A stretch of 64,000 nucleotides of DNA from Paenibacillus andongensis (GTDB taxonomy: Bacteria > Bacillota > Bacilli > Paenibacillales > NBRC-103111), in assembly GCF_025369935.1 (NCBI RefSeq), contig NZ_CP104467.1:2735001-2799000 (forward strand), read 5' to 3'. The translations under genes were made by a program, and so were the position numbers. Of this stretch, positions 52,162 through 61,530 are shown piece after piece (the first letter of the stretch is position 1; every line of letters starts with the position of its first letter). A model generated the notes under the pieces. It did not search any database and was not told where the DNA came from. It worked only from the letters and a program-made list of their open reading frames with translations.

Positions 52162-53124
52162 ATGGAATCATTGACAAATTCTATGGCCGAAGTTCAAACC
52201 CGAAAATCGATGTCATTCAAGCGTTTGCTATGGAAACGCATCTGGCAACATAAAGTATTTTACTTATTCATGCTGCCAGGCATCATTTGGTTCTTCATTT
52301 TTTCTTACGTTCCCTTATACGGAATTCAAGTGGCATTTCGTAATTTTACGTTCACCGGCGGCTTCTCCGGGAGTCCTTGGGCCGGCTTGAAATACTTTCG
52401 CCAATTCTTCGATTATTATCAAGCAACAGAGCTCATTCGGAACACCATTGTGATCAGTTTGTCAAAGCTTCTCATTGGTTTCCCAATGCCGATTATTCTA
52501 GCGATACTTCTGAATGAAGTACGAAGAGTGAAATTCAAAAAAGTTGTCCAGACGCTTTCCTACTTACCTTACTTCGTATCTTGGGTCGTAGTCGTAACGC
52601 TGATGCAGCGCCTCCTAACTCCGTACGGAGGACCGATGAATGACCTGCTTGCCTCACTCGGCTTGGAGCGGATTCAATTCCTTTACAACACGACATGGTT
52701 TTATCCCATGATATTGGGGTCTGATGTATGGAAAAATATTGGATGGAATTCCATCATCTATATGGCGGCAATAGCCGGGATTGATCAGCAATTGTACGAA
52801 GCGGCAAAGATTGACGGCGCGAACCGTTTTCGGCAAATGTGGCATGTCACGCTCCCAGGTATTCGCAATATTGCGGTGATCCTCTTTATTCTCTCCGTCG
52901 GTGGCTTGATGAGCGCCGGGTACGAGCAATTGCTTCTCTTGAATGGACCTGCAACAGCCCGAATAGGCAGTGTCCTTGACGTGCATGTCATCACTTCCGG
53001 TATTAGTGGAGGCCGCCTAAGCTATGCGGCTGCCGTTGGTTTGTTCCAAAGCATTATCGGTCTGGTGATGATTCTTGTTGTCAATCGAATCGCTAAGAAA
53101 TATAGCGATGTGTCCCTTTTTTAA
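52162..53124 (+). CDS. LplB-type sugar ABC permease
   Basis: 320-residue integral membrane protein of the LplB/YtcP group: FYLFMLPGIIWFFIFSYVPLYGIQVAFRNF near the N terminus and the EAA loop LYEAAKIDGANRFRQMWHVTLPGIRN. These systems import oligosaccharides, e.g. aldouronates or pectin fragments, using a shared ATPase not encoded here. The spacing from AAGGAGG to ATG 52162 is long (13 nt). Confidence 0.92.
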   Translation: MESLTNSMAEVQTRKSMSFKRLLWKRIWQHKVFYLFMLPGIIWFFIFSYVPLYGIQVAFRNFTFTGGFSGSPWAGLKYFRQFFDYYQATELIRNTIVISLSKLLIGFPMPIILAILLNEVRRVKFKKVVQTLSYLPYFVSWVVVVTLMQRLLTPYGGPMNDLLASLGLERIQFLYNTTWFYPMILGSDVWKNIGWNSIIYMAAIAGIDQQLYEAAKIDGANRFRQMWHVTLPGIRNIAVILFILSVGGLMSAGYEQLLLLNGPATARIGSVLDVHVITSGISGGRLSYAAAVGLFQSIIGLVMILVVNRIAKKYSDVSLF

Positions 53125-53164
53125 AGCAAAAGTTTACTCATGAAGACGCTAAGGAAGTGATGAG

Positions 53165-54058
53165 ATGAAGCGCGATTTTTCCTTATTCAACACACTAAAT
53201 TATATCATCCTGGCGCTGATCGGTTTCTCAATGATCTACCCGTTCATTTATATTCTTGTCTACTCACTAAACGATGGAAATGACTCCATGAAGGGTGCGC
53301 TGTATTTCTGGCCTCGGCAGTTTACAATTGATAATTACGCGCAAGTGTTCCACAATCCTCGGATCTGGCAAGCTTACAAAATTACACTGCTGCGCACGAT
53401 CCTCGGCACTTTACTACACGTGCTTCTATGTACCCTTATGGCTTACGCACTGGCTAAGAAAACACTGCCCGGAAGAACGTTTTTCACATTTTATATCTTT
53501 TTGCCTACGATTTTCAGCGCGGGTTTCATTCCTTACTTCATCACGCTGCAAAAACTTCATCTGATCAACACGTTCTGGGTGTATATCATTCCGATGCTAT
53601 TCAACTTCATGCATATCGTCATCATCCGGACATTCCTGCAGGGGATACCGGAAGAGCTGGACGAGTCGGCACGCATTGACGGATATGGGGATTTCACGAT
53701 CTTCTTGAAAATTATCCTTCCCTTATCAGGTCCAGTGCTGGCAACAATAAGCTTGTTCATTGGTGTCGCACATTGGAACGATTGGTTTGCTGGGGCTTAC
53801 TATGTATCGAACAAAAACCTAGTTCCTGTTCAAACGCTGTTGCAGCAAATGCTGACCGAAGCGGAAGCGCTCTCGAATTCGATGCAGCGGGCAGCTCAGC
53901 AAGGAGGCCAAACGATTAGCGTGAATCCAGCCGGCTCAACGCCCGAATCGTTACGGATGGCTCTCCTGGTTATTACCGTCTTCCCGATTTTGTGCATATA
54001 CCCATTCTTGCAAAAGTATTTTGTCAAAGGCGTTTTGTTAGGTTCTGTTAAGGGTTAG
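53165..54058 (+). CDS. YtcP/LplC-type sugar ABC permease
   Basis: 297-residue partner permease: FNTLNYIILALIGFSMIYPF at the N terminus, the EAA loop LDESARIDGYGDFTIFLKIILPLSGPVLATI and the C-terminal LQKYFVKGVLLGSVKG. An insert near 230-260 (LSNSMQRAAQQGGQTISVNPAG) is typical of this family. It lies 40 bp after the LplB-type gene. Confidence 0.93.
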   Translation: MKRDFSLFNTLNYIILALIGFSMIYPFIYILVYSLNDGNDSMKGALYFWPRQFTIDNYAQVFHNPRIWQAYKITLLRTILGTLLHVLLCTLMAYALAKKTLPGRTFFTFYIFLPTIFSAGFIPYFITLQKLHLINTFWVYIIPMLFNFMHIVIIRTFLQGIPEELDESARIDGYGDFTIFLKIILPLSGPVLATISLFIGVAHWNDWFAGAYYVSNKNLVPVQTLLQQMLTEAEALSNSMQRAAQQGGQTISVNPAGSTPESLRMALLVITVFPILCIYPFLQKYFVKGVLLGSVKG

Positions 54059-54109
54059 CTGTCCTCGATATTGGGGGCTTAACTTATAATAAAATCAAGG
54101 AGGGTTCTC

Positions 54110-55792
54110 ATGAAAAAGAAATGGTCCAGAGGTACTTCCGTTGTATTAGCATTAACGCTTGCTGGTAGTTTAGTAGGTTGTACGCAGAAGGATGAAAATT
54201 CTCCAAGTCCAAGCGCAAATTCAAGCACAAGTCCAAGTACTACGGCCAAAACGGACACCAAGAAAGAGGTCACACTTAAAGTTTTGCATAACTGGAATGG
54301 TTCCAGCGGTTCTGAAAGCGACATGAATGCCGTTGCCAAAGTGATCAAGGAGAAAACCGGGGTAACGGTTCAAATGGAATATACCAAAGGAAGCGAAGTG
54401 GAGAAAGTCAACACGATCTTCGCAACGCAAGATCTGCCAGATATATATACGGGACCGGCTTGGGGTGGTGAGCTGGATGGCATCGTCAAAGCTGCAAAAG
54501 AGGGCCAATTGGTTGATCTCTCCGGTAAGCTGGCCAATTACCCTAACCTAGCCAAAGAAATCGCCAAAGAACACGTACCGCCTGCGCTCTACGAAAAAGC
54601 GATCGACGCCTATAGCGGCAAAAAATATTTGCTATATCAAAATCACCCTGCAACGGACAAGGATGCTATGGACTGGCTGTACGGATTCTATGTACGCAAG
54701 GACATTGCAGATAAAGTAGGGGTAGATCCGCAGTCCGTCAAAACAAAGGACGACTTATATAATTTCTTGAAGAAGATTAAAGATGCTGGCCTCAAAGAGA
54801 GCGGTCAACCTGTCATTCCACTCGGAGGCTTTCACAACGGTTGGGCTGTTAATATCGGCGATCAGATGTTTATGGGTTCAGGCTTCCTCGATAAAGGGGA
54901 TGGCACTCTCGAGAATAATTTCTTCACGAAAGCATACGAAGACTACACGTTATACTATCGAAAGCTGATTTCCCAAGGGTTGCTGGATCCCGAAGCGTTC
55001 ACGCAGACAGATCCAATAGCGAATGAGAAAGTAAAGCAAGGGCGCGTAGCTGTCCTCGCAGCTCATTATCCAGCTATTCTTGATGCTTCCAAGGACTACG
55101 TCCAATCTCACCCGGGCAGCGATTACGTGCCAGTAGGTCCGCTGGAAAGAGCGGGTGCTGATGCCAACCGTCCGGCCGATCTAGGTGTTCAAGGCAACAA
55201 TGTGACCGTCATTACGAAGCAAGCAAAGGATGTGGATGCGGCACTTCGCCTGCTGGATTTCCTTGCTTCGGATGAAGGCTTCATGCTCACTCGCTACGGC
55301 GTTCAAGGCGTCCATTGGGATATGCAGAACGGCAAACCGACAGCGAAAAAGGAATGGTTTGATAAGTTTGTGAATGACAAAACCGGGAAGTTGAAAAAGA
55401 ACGAAGGGATCGGCGTCGGCTACGAAAGTTTGACCGGTCTGGATCGTACGAATTCCAAAGGTAACGGGGACATCTGGGCCGATCAGAATCGCGTGGCTTC
55501 TCTAGAGAAAGCTCGCAAAATAATGCGCCCGAACGGTATTAAAGTCATTACTGCCTATAATCCATGGGACGTCATTACGAAAGCCCCTCAATGGGAATCA
55601 CTGAAGCCATCCATGGATAAAACCGGTGACGTTTGGAAGGAAGCGATATTTGCCAAATCCGATGAAGCAGCACTCAAAATCATCAATGATTTACGTGGGC
55701 AGTTGGTGAAAACAGGATATAACGAAGCGATCAAATTCACGAATGATAATCTAAAAGGCAAAGAAGTTGTGAAATTTCAAATGCCTAACTAA
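54110..55792 (+). CDS. LipO-type oligosaccharide-binding lipoprotein
   Basis: 560 residues; lipobox LVGC (Cys24), a Ser/Thr/Pro-rich linker, then the long SBP fold seen with LplB/YtcP permeases (LKVLHNWNGSSGSESDMNAVAKVIKEKTGVTV, DLPDIYTG, DDLYNFLKKIKDAG). It probably captures oligosaccharides released from a polymer by enzymes of the locus. GGAGGG precedes ATG 54110. Confidence 0.92.
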   Translation: MKKKWSRGTSVVLALTLAGSLVGCTQKDENSPSPSANSSTSPSTTAKTDTKKEVTLKVLHNWNGSSGSESDMNAVAKVIKEKTGVTVQMEYTKGSEVEKVNTIFATQDLPDIYTGPAWGGELDGIVKAAKEGQLVDLSGKLANYPNLAKEIAKEHVPPALYEKAIDAYSGKKYLLYQNHPATDKDAMDWLYGFYVRKDIADKVGVDPQSVKTKDDLYNFLKKIKDAGLKESGQPVIPLGGFHNGWAVNIGDQMFMGSGFLDKGDGTLENNFFTKAYEDYTLYYRKLISQGLLDPEAFTQTDPIANEKVKQGRVAVLAAHYPAILDASKDYVQSHPGSDYVPVGPLERAGADANRPADLGVQGNNVTVITKQAKDVDAALRLLDFLASDEGFMLTRYGVQGVHWDMQNGKPTAKKEWFDKFVNDKTGKLKKNEGIGVGYESLTGLDRTNSKGNGDIWADQNRVASLEKARKIMRPNGIKVITAYNPWDVITKAPQWESLKPSMDKTGDVWKEAIFAKSDEAALKIINDLRGQLVKTGYNEAIKFTNDNLKGKEVVKFQMPN

Positions 55793-55825
55793 AACTTAAC
55801 AAGAGGCCGCTCAGGTGGCGAACGG

Positions 55826-55849
55826 CGGGAGAGGCATAAGACTCTCCCG
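55826..55849 (+). terminator. Hairpin after the binding-lipoprotein gene
   Basis: CGGGAGAG (55826-55833) pairs with CTCTCCCG (55842-55849), then TTCTTGTT. It may attenuate transcription into the next gene and explains why a start inside this stretch is unlikely. Confidence 0.6.
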
Positions 55850-55892
55850 TTCTTGTTCTGCTGAGTGGGAACTCCTGGAGGAGGGATTACCT

Positions 55893-58076
55893 TTGTCGAG
55901 ACCGGTATCGGATAGGAAGGAATGGACGGGTTTCCAAGAATCACGTCCGTATGGGGCTAAGTACGATTTGCGCAGCGATTTTGTCATGGTGTACGGTATC
56001 TCGGACGACTTGGAGGAACGAATCGCGGGATGGAAAGAAAGGGGCTACATCATCCACCTGATGACAGGAGTGTCATGGGGAGAATATCAAAACTATTTGT
56101 ACGGAAAGTATGATGGCCGTGATCATTGGGACGAAGCCCAGACCAATCGCGCCGGAGATCATCTGCTGCACGGCAAAGACGTGCCTTATATGGTCCCGAC
56201 GATTTCCTTCAGCGAGTACCTTGCTGCTGGTATTAAGCGGGCTATTGATAGTGGGGCCGAAGCCATTCATCTGGAGGAGCCGGAGTTTTGGGTAGCCGGC
56301 GGATATTCGGAAGCCTTCAAGAGGGAATGGCGCATCTTCTATCAGGAGCCGTGGATACCGCCACATGAGTCGCCAGATGCGCAGTACCGGGCGTCCAAGT
56401 TGAAGGCGTATCTGTACTATCGTACGCTAGATCGCTTATGTGCGCAGATGAAGGAATATGCGGAAGTTCATTATGGGCGAGCGATCCGATTTTATGTGCC
56501 GACGCATAGTCTGATCAATTACACGCAGTGGCGGATTGTGAGTCCGGAAGCACTACTGGTCAACATGCCAGCTTGCGATGGGTTTATTGCTCAAGTATGG
56601 ACGGGGACTTCGCGTACGCGCAATGTGTACAAAGGCATCCGCGAAGAGCGAACGTTCGAAACGGCATTCCTGGAATACGGCGTCATGCAAGAACTCGTTC
56701 GCGGCACGGGCCGTGATATGTGGTTTCTGCACGACCCCATTGAGGACAATCCGAATTACACATGGTCGGAATATAAGGTCAATTATGAAGATACAGTTGT
56801 GGCCTCTCTGCTGCATCCTTACGTAAACCATTACGAGATATGCCCTTGGCCGCGAAGAGTGTTTGAGGTTGCCTACCCGAAGGAAGACGGCAAAGGAAAA
56901 GAAATGATTCCGCCCGATTATGCGACCGAGCTGTTGACCATCATGCATGTACTTCGTGACATGCACCGCCATGAGGAAATCATGTCCGATGAACAAACAG
57001 ATGGCATCGGTCTCCTTCTTGCCAACTCAGCGATGTTCCAACGGGGTGACATTGAGTCAGAGTCAAGTGAGGCTGACTTTCGTTACGATGGCACCATCAG
57101 TTCGCTAATTCTCCCTTCCGAGCATCACGAAGAGATGCTGAATTGGTCGGCATTCTATGGGCTGGCGCTGCCGCTTGTTAAACATGGCATTCCGCTTCGC
57201 CCGGTGCAGTTGGACAATTTGCTTCATTTCCCGGGGTATTTGGACGATTACCGGGTGCTGCTTCTCAGTTATGAATTTATGAAACCGGAGCACGCTGGTC
57301 TTCATCAAGTGCTGTCGCAGTGGATACGAGAAGGAGGCTGCTTAATCTATGTAGGAGACGGCAGTGACCCGTACCACGGTGTCAAGGAATGGTGGAACCA
57401 AGGTGCTAAAGCCTACGAACGGCCAGATGATCATTTGTTTGAGGCCATTGGGATAGGACGCCGCCCTGAGGATGGGGAGTACCGGGTAGGTCAAGGTGGT
57501 GTTATCGTCCATCGCGTACATCCAGCCCGATTGGCTGAAACCGAAGATGGCGCGAATTGGGTCCGCGAAAGCGTAAAACGTGCACTTGCCATGCGCGGAG
57601 ATGAGGAGCCTTTGCGCGAAAAGCATTACCTTCAAATCCGACGTGGCCCCTATGTCGCGACACGCGTCATGACGGAGTCGCTTACGGATGAGACTGTCAT
57701 CGTTCATGGCAGCTATATAGACCTTTTCGATGCCAGGCTTGCGATTGTGAACAACCCGATTGTCGTACCAGGCAAGGGAAGTCTGCTCTATGATCTTGAG
57801 GCAGCCCCGGACATGACTTCAGCTGTCGTCGTCAGTTCATCGCGAATCCGCGGCGAGGAACCTCTCGTAAATGGGAAGTTCCGGTTCGTCTCCGAGGCGC
57901 CTGCAGGTATAACCGTTAGTACAAGGCTTCAACTGACAGAGGAACCCCGTCTTGTCATCGCGGATGGTCTTGAAATTGTAGATCGAAGCTGGGAGCCTGG
58001 ATCTCGAACGCTTCTAATCCGTTATCCGGGGGTGCCGGAGGGGACACTCGTTACGGTCATTTTCGGAAAGGGATAA
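55893..58076 (+). CDS. Large cytoplasmic protein of the polysaccharide locus, possible (beta/alpha)8 glycosidase
   Basis: About 727 residues from TTG 55893, which has GGAGGAGGG 8 nt upstream; an in-frame ATG at 55815 lies before the hairpin. I do not recognise the family. The N-terminal half has traits of a TIM-barrel glycosidase: SEYLAAGIKRAIDSGAEAIHLEEPEFW carries an acidic strand end (EEPE), and further acidic residues are in EDNPNYTWSEYKVNYEDT. A middle part (LPLVKHGIPLRPVQLDNLLHFPGYLDDYRVLLLSYE) resembles the GH42-like trimerisation/amidotransferase-like domain, and the C-terminal part looks beta-rich. It has no signal peptide, so it probably acts on imported oligosaccharides. Function is a guess from context. 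Confidence 0.65.
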   Translation: MSRPVSDRKEWTGFQESRPYGAKYDLRSDFVMVYGISDDLEERIAGWKERGYIIHLMTGVSWGEYQNYLYGKYDGRDHWDEAQTNRAGDHLLHGKDVPYMVPTISFSEYLAAGIKRAIDSGAEAIHLEEPEFWVAGGYSEAFKREWRIFYQEPWIPPHESPDAQYRASKLKAYLYYRTLDRLCAQMKEYAEVHYGRAIRFYVPTHSLINYTQWRIVSPEALLVNMPACDGFIAQVWTGTSRTRNVYKGIREERTFETAFLEYGVMQELVRGTGRDMWFLHDPIEDNPNYTWSEYKVNYEDTVVASLLHPYVNHYEICPWPRRVFEVAYPKEDGKGKEMIPPDYATELLTIMHVLRDMHRHEEIMSDEQTDGIGLLLANSAMFQRGDIESESSEADFRYDGTISSLILPSEHHEEMLNWSAFYGLALPLVKHGIPLRPVQLDNLLHFPGYLDDYRVLLLSYEFMKPEHAGLHQVLSQWIREGGCLIYVGDGSDPYHGVKEWWNQGAKAYERPDDHLFEAIGIGRRPEDGEYRVGQGGVIVHRVHPARLAETEDGANWVRESVKRALAMRGDEEPLREKHYLQIRRGPYVATRVMTESLTDETVIVHGSYIDLFDARLAIVNNPIVVPGKGSLLYDLEAAPDMTSAVVVSSSRIRGEEPLVNGKFRFVSEAPAGITVSTRLQLTEEPRLVIADGLEIVDRSWEPGSRTLLIRYPGVPEGTLVTVIFGKG

Positions 58077-58095
58077 ATTGTATAAGAATGGAAAA

Positions 58096-58125
58096 CCTAC
58101 TCTCAGGAAGAAAGGAGAGAGTAGG
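58096..58125 (+). promoter_or_regulatory. Hairpin overlapping the ribosome binding site of the small gene
   Basis: CCTACTCTC (58096-58104) pairs exactly with GAGAGTAGG (58117-58125), ending right at the ATG 58126. Part of the AAAGGAGA site falls in the loop and 3' arm, so initiation could be reduced. Confidence 0.5.
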
Positions 58126-58377
58126 ATGGACAACGTGAATAGGAATCTTTTGAATACGCAGGATGTAGATGAAGCCAACATGCAAGAGGACATCTGCAAT
58201 CCGGATTTTGAATTGATGCGCGATTACGCCAAACAGCTTAATGGTGAGATGGAAGTAGATAAGGAAGACATTGAAACGTAGCAGCATGGTGCAGCGGCAG
58301 CCCTTTCATTGTTCGTATCCGAACTCGAGAAGTTGAATGCCATTAGTGACCGCGTATTATCCGTGGTAGGTTATTAA
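58126..58377 (+). pseudogene. Small acidic protein gene interrupted by an amber codon
   Basis: From ATG 58126, after AAAGGAGAGAGTAGG, a frame of 51 residues (MDNVNRNLLNTQDVDEANM...) stops at TAG 58279-58281. The same frame then stays open for 31 codons (starting QHGAAAALSLFVSELEKLNAI) to TAA 58375-58377, with an amphipathic helix and normal codon use. The base context ACG-TAG-CAG-CAT fits one C-to-T change in a CAG codon. The intact gene would encode about 83 residues. The family is not recognised. It may be a broken gene, or the 51-residue product may be complete; read-through is also possible. Confidence 0.55.
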
Positions 58378-58392
58378 TAGTTAGACCAAAAG

Positions 58393-58426
58393 AGAGTTAG
58401 CTCAAATTAGCTAACTCTTTTTTTTA
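58393..58426 (+). terminator. Terminator after the small gene
   Basis: AGAGTTAGCT (58393-58402) pairs exactly with AGCTAACTCT (58409-58418), followed by eight Ts. Confidence 0.88.
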
Positions 58427-58822
58427 ACGCACCAGTTACCTGTTAATTCCATTTGGATGGTAAATCGTAGATTGGTGATTAGAGCTGTGAGGATTCATAT
58501 TTAGGTTTTCTTCATGGATTGGGTGTTCACCCGGTTTTTTGTTATTTCAATTTCTTTATATTTTTGATTCCTATAAAAATTATCCTGGGGAAGAACCTCT
58601 TACTATTGATGAAACAAGGAATGATGCGGACAGCGCCCCCCAAGGAAACGCTGGATGAGAGCTTCGGGAGGATGGTGGATATGAGAATTATGCTCAAGAC
58701 TGAAGTATTTATCAAAGCGCGAATTATTATGGGTTACTCCCCGAAGAGAGTTGGCGAAGCATTCGGGCTTAAGCCATGCTTATATCAGCTTACTGGAACG
58801 ATCGGTAAAATCAGTAGGACTC
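58427..58822. other. Gene-poor stretch without a supported gene
   Basis: About 400 bp. A frame open from 58519 runs to 58872 and ends inside a terminator hairpin. It reads no recognisable family, though part of it (VDMRIMLKTEVFIKARIIMGYSPKRVGEAF) looks coding-like. It may be the tail of a decayed gene. No ribosome binding site supports its upstream starts. Confidence 0.35.
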
Positions 58823-58864
58823 AAAAGCTTGATCCAATGAATTGCCTCTGGATCAAGCTTTTTT
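58823..58864. terminator. Strong terminator hairpin
   Basis: AAAAGCTTGATCCA (58823-58836) is the exact complement of TGGATCAAGCTTTT (58849-58862) with a 12-nt loop, flanked by As and Ts on each side. It can work on both strands. Confidence 0.85.
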
Positions 58865-58894
58865 CATTTTAATAACTATTAAGGGAAGATCGGT

Positions 58895-59069
58895 TTGAAC
58901 CGTCATCCGCAGCATGAGCTTTTGATGATAAGCCAGCTGTTCTGGACTCAAATTAAACAGGAGATTGAACAAACACGAATGGAAAGTGTATGAGGCTTGC
59001 ACCGAATGGCTTAGATGGATTGGTGTTTACAACAAACGCTTGTTGTTAAAATATTTATCTTGCGAATGA
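58895..59069 (+). pseudogene. IS3-family transposase (OrfB) C-terminal remnant
   Basis: Two overlapping frames together read an OrfB-like end: FWTQIKQEIEQTRMESV in one, and after a one-base shift near 58988 YEACTEWLRWIGVYNKR in the next. The order FW-x2-K-x-E followed by W-x3-YN-x-R matches the last part of the DDE domain of IS3-type transposases. The DD residues upstream and the typical HSALGY tail are absent. It ends right before the rbsR promoter. Confidence 0.5.
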
Positions 59070-59109
59070 AAATAAACTATGATATATTTCATGTGTAACC
59101 GGTACCACA
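59060..59109 (+). promoter_or_regulatory. rbsR promoter and LacI-type operator
   Basis: TTGCGA (59060-59065) and TATATT (59083-59088) have 17-nt spacing. The near-palindrome TGTGTAACCGGTACCACA (59092-59109; 7 of 9 pairs, central CG) covers the expected transcription start. It has the form of a LacI-family operator, fitting autoregulation by RbsR. Confidence 0.65.
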
Positions 59110-59190
59110 TTATAAAACCTGTATATTATCAAGGTTAGTATTAATTTGCGGTATCGTTACCATAAATATAAACTTGGAAGTGAAACTAGG

Positions 59191-60189
59191 ATGGCAACCA
59201 TTCGTGATGTAGCCAAGTTAGCCGGAGTCTCTGTTGCCACTATATCTCGTTACTTAAACAAAAGTGGATATGTAAACGCAGATACCGAACTGAAAATAAA
59301 ACATGCTATTGAAAAACTGAATTATTTACCTAGTGTTGTAGCAAGGGGACTTGCTGGAAAAAGCACAAAAACATTTGCGCTAATTTTACCCGACATTTCA
59401 AACCCCTTTTTTCCAGAGCTGGCACGGGCAGTTGAAGATGTTGCTTCTACGTATGGATTTACTGTCATACTATGCAATTCTGATGGACAAATTGGTAAAG
59501 AGAAAAATTATATTGACATATTAAAGAGCAAAAATATCGATGGCATTATTTTTGCATCCAATACATTGGGACAAGAAGATGTAGACAAATTGGCGTCCTT
59601 TAACATCCCGTTTGTTTGTTTAGACCGAGCTCCTACGAATAAATCCTGCAGCGTTGTTCGTTCGAACAATCGTGAGGGAGGCAGATTAGCAGTAAAGCAT
59701 CTTCTTGAGTTAGGAAGCAAGAAAATCGGACATATTTATGGTCCTCAGGATCTGATCCCTGCCAAAGAGAGATTAATTGGATACGAGGAATCCGTAAGAG
59801 CTTTTGAATGGTTCAGCCCAAGCTTAATGGTTCAAGGGGATTTTGGGATTAGCGGCGGTATAAAAGCTACAGAGGAACTTATGCGGCGGCATCCTGATAT
59901 TGATGCTATTTTCGCAGGAAATGATTTAATGGCTGTCGGAGCCTTGAAAGCGCTGCATAGAATGGGCATTCAAGTACCTGGACAAGTTGTAGTTTGTGGA
60001 TTTGATGGAATAAATATGACGGAAATAACAGAACCTGAACTAACAACGATTGCGCAACCCATTTATGATATGGGTGCATTAGTATCGAGGATTTTGATTA
60101 AGAAGATCGAAGGTACCATCGAAGCGGATCAAATTTATGAACTGGATGTCACGTTAGTCCCAAGAGAATCTACGAAGAGGAGTGGGTAA
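59191..60189 (+). CDS. rbsR: LacI-family ribose operon repressor
   Basis: 332 residues from ATG 59191. The N-terminal LacI HTH and hinge are ATIRDVAKLAGVSVATISRYLN and INKLNYLPSVVARGLAGK-like (EKLNYLPSVVARGLA). A periplasmic-binding-like ligand domain follows with FALILPDISNPFFPELARAVED and DAIFAGNDLMAVGAL. It is the first gene of rbsR-K-D-A-C, so it probably represses the operon until ribose is present. An in-frame start at 59146 lies farther from any clear ribosome binding site. Confidence 0.9.
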   Translation: MATIRDVAKLAGVSVATISRYLNKSGYVNADTELKIKHAIEKLNYLPSVVARGLAGKSTKTFALILPDISNPFFPELARAVEDVASTYGFTVILCNSDGQIGKEKNYIDILKSKNIDGIIFASNTLGQEDVDKLASFNIPFVCLDRAPTNKSCSVVRSNNREGGRLAVKHLLELGSKKIGHIYGPQDLIPAKERLIGYEESVRAFEWFSPSLMVQGDFGISGGIKATEELMRRHPDIDAIFAGNDLMAVGALKALHRMGIQVPGQVVVCGFDGINMTEITEPELTTIAQPIYDMGALVSRILIKKIEGTIEADQIYELDVTLVPRESTKRSG

Positions 60190-60191
60190 AA

Positions 60192-61124
60192 TTGAAGGTA
60201 CCTCATATTGTTGTGATCGGAAGCTTAAACATGGATATCGTTATTGAAGCAGATAGACACCCACAACTGGGAGAAACGATTCTTGGATCTAACGCCCGGT
60301 TCATACCAGGTGGCAAAGGTGCAAATCAAGCGGTAGCGGCTGCAAGGCTCGGAGCCCAAACAACAATGATTGGAGCTGTCGGAACAGACAGTTTTGGTCA
60401 AGAGTTATTAAAAGCTTTAGATGATAATCAGATCAGTAGAAACTCAGTTAAACTCATGGATGGTATTGCAACGGGGATAGCTTCCATCTTTATCTCCAAT
60501 GGGGATAACAGCATTGTGGTTGTTCCGGGTGCTAATTATCAATTGCTACCTGACGATATCGATCGATATGATGACATCATTCAAACGGCGGATATCCTTC
60601 TTCTTCAGCTGGAAATTCCTTTAGAAACGGTTGTCCATGCTGCGAAAAAGGCAAAATCCTTTGGAAAGACGGTTGTCTTGAATCCGGCTCCCGCTCAGTT
60701 TTTACCTGACGAGCTGTTAAGGAATGTAGATTACATCACTCCCAACCGTTCTGAATTGAGCTTGCTTACAGGAATCCATGCAGAGGGTGAAGAGTTGGAA
60801 GTTGCTATGACAAGTTTGATGCAAAAAGGAGCAAGTAACGTTATAACGACTTTAGGTGGTGACGGATCTGCTTTTTTAGAAAAAGGTAAGCTTCACAAAG
60901 TGCCAGGCTATAAGGTTTCTGTTGTCGATACGACAGGTGCTGGGGATTCATTCAATGCCGGATTAGCTTTTTCGCTTGCCAAGCAAAACAGCTTGGAACA
61001 ATCTGTATCATTTGCAGCAAAGGTTTCTGCGCTAGCTGTTACTAAGTTTGGGGCTCAAGCTGGAATGCCGAGCCTTGAGGAAGTGGAACTGTTTGCGAAG
61101 AATTCCAAGGGAGAGTCATCATGA
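60192..61124 (+). CDS. rbsK: Ribokinase
   Basis: PfkB-family kinase of 310 residues that makes ribose-5-phosphate from ribose and ATP. Motif 1 is [16 protein letters not shown] and motif 2 is [15 protein letters not shown] with the catalytic Asp. NPAPA in the middle is typical of ribokinases. TTG 60192 begins 2 bp after the rbsR stop. Its end overlaps rbsD by 4 bp. Confidence 0.95.
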   Translation: MKVPHIVVIGSLNMDIVIEADRHPQLGETILGSNARFIPGGKGANQAVAAARLGAQTTMIGAVGTDSFGQELLKALDDNQISRNSVKLMDGIATGIASIFISNGDNSIVVVPGANYQLLPDDIDRYDDIIQTADILLLQLEIPLETVVHAAKKAKSFGKTVVLNPAPAQFLPDELLRNVDYITPNRSELSLLTGIHAEGEELEVAMTSLMQKGASNVITTLGGDGSAFLEKGKLHKVPGYKVSVVDTTGAGDSFNAGLAFSLAKQNSLEQSVSFAAKVSALAVTKFGAQAGMPSLEEVELFAKNSKGESS

Positions 61125-61516
61125 AAAAGATCGGAATTTTAAATAGTGAAATTTCCAAGGTGATCAGTGAACTTGGGCATACCGACACGATTGTCATTTG
61201 TGATAGCGGGCTGCCTATTCCTGCCCATGTTAAGCGGATTGATTTGGCTTTGAAACAAGGTGTTCCTTCTTTTATGGATTGTTTGGAAACCGTACTTAAA
61301 GAATTACAAGTGGAGCAGGCTTTCGTTGCACGTGAAATGGATCAAAGAAGCCCAAAACTAAAGAAACAAACAGAGTTGGCGTTGGAAGGGGTAACTTTGA
61401 ATGAGGTCAGTCATGAAGAACTGAAGACAATGACTCATCAAGCAAAGGCAATCATTCGAACGGGTGAGTTTACTCCATATGCCAACGTGATTCTTCAATC
61501 TGGAGTTATCTTCTGA
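61121..61516 (+). CDS. rbsD: D-ribose pyranase
   Basis: 131 residues, converting beta-pyranose to beta-furanose ribose. Family motifs: [30 protein letters not shown] (catalytic region with D and the G-L-P-I-P), and the C-terminal [21 protein letters not shown]. It overlaps rbsK by 4 bp. Confidence 0.96.
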   Translation: MKKIGILNSEISKVISELGHTDTIVICDSGLPIPAHVKRIDLALKQGVPSFMDCLETVLKELQVEQAFVAREMDQRSPKLKKQTELALEGVTLNEVSHEELKTMTHQAKAIIRTGEFTPYANVILQSGVIF

Positions 61517-61530
61517 AAGGAGGAATTGGA

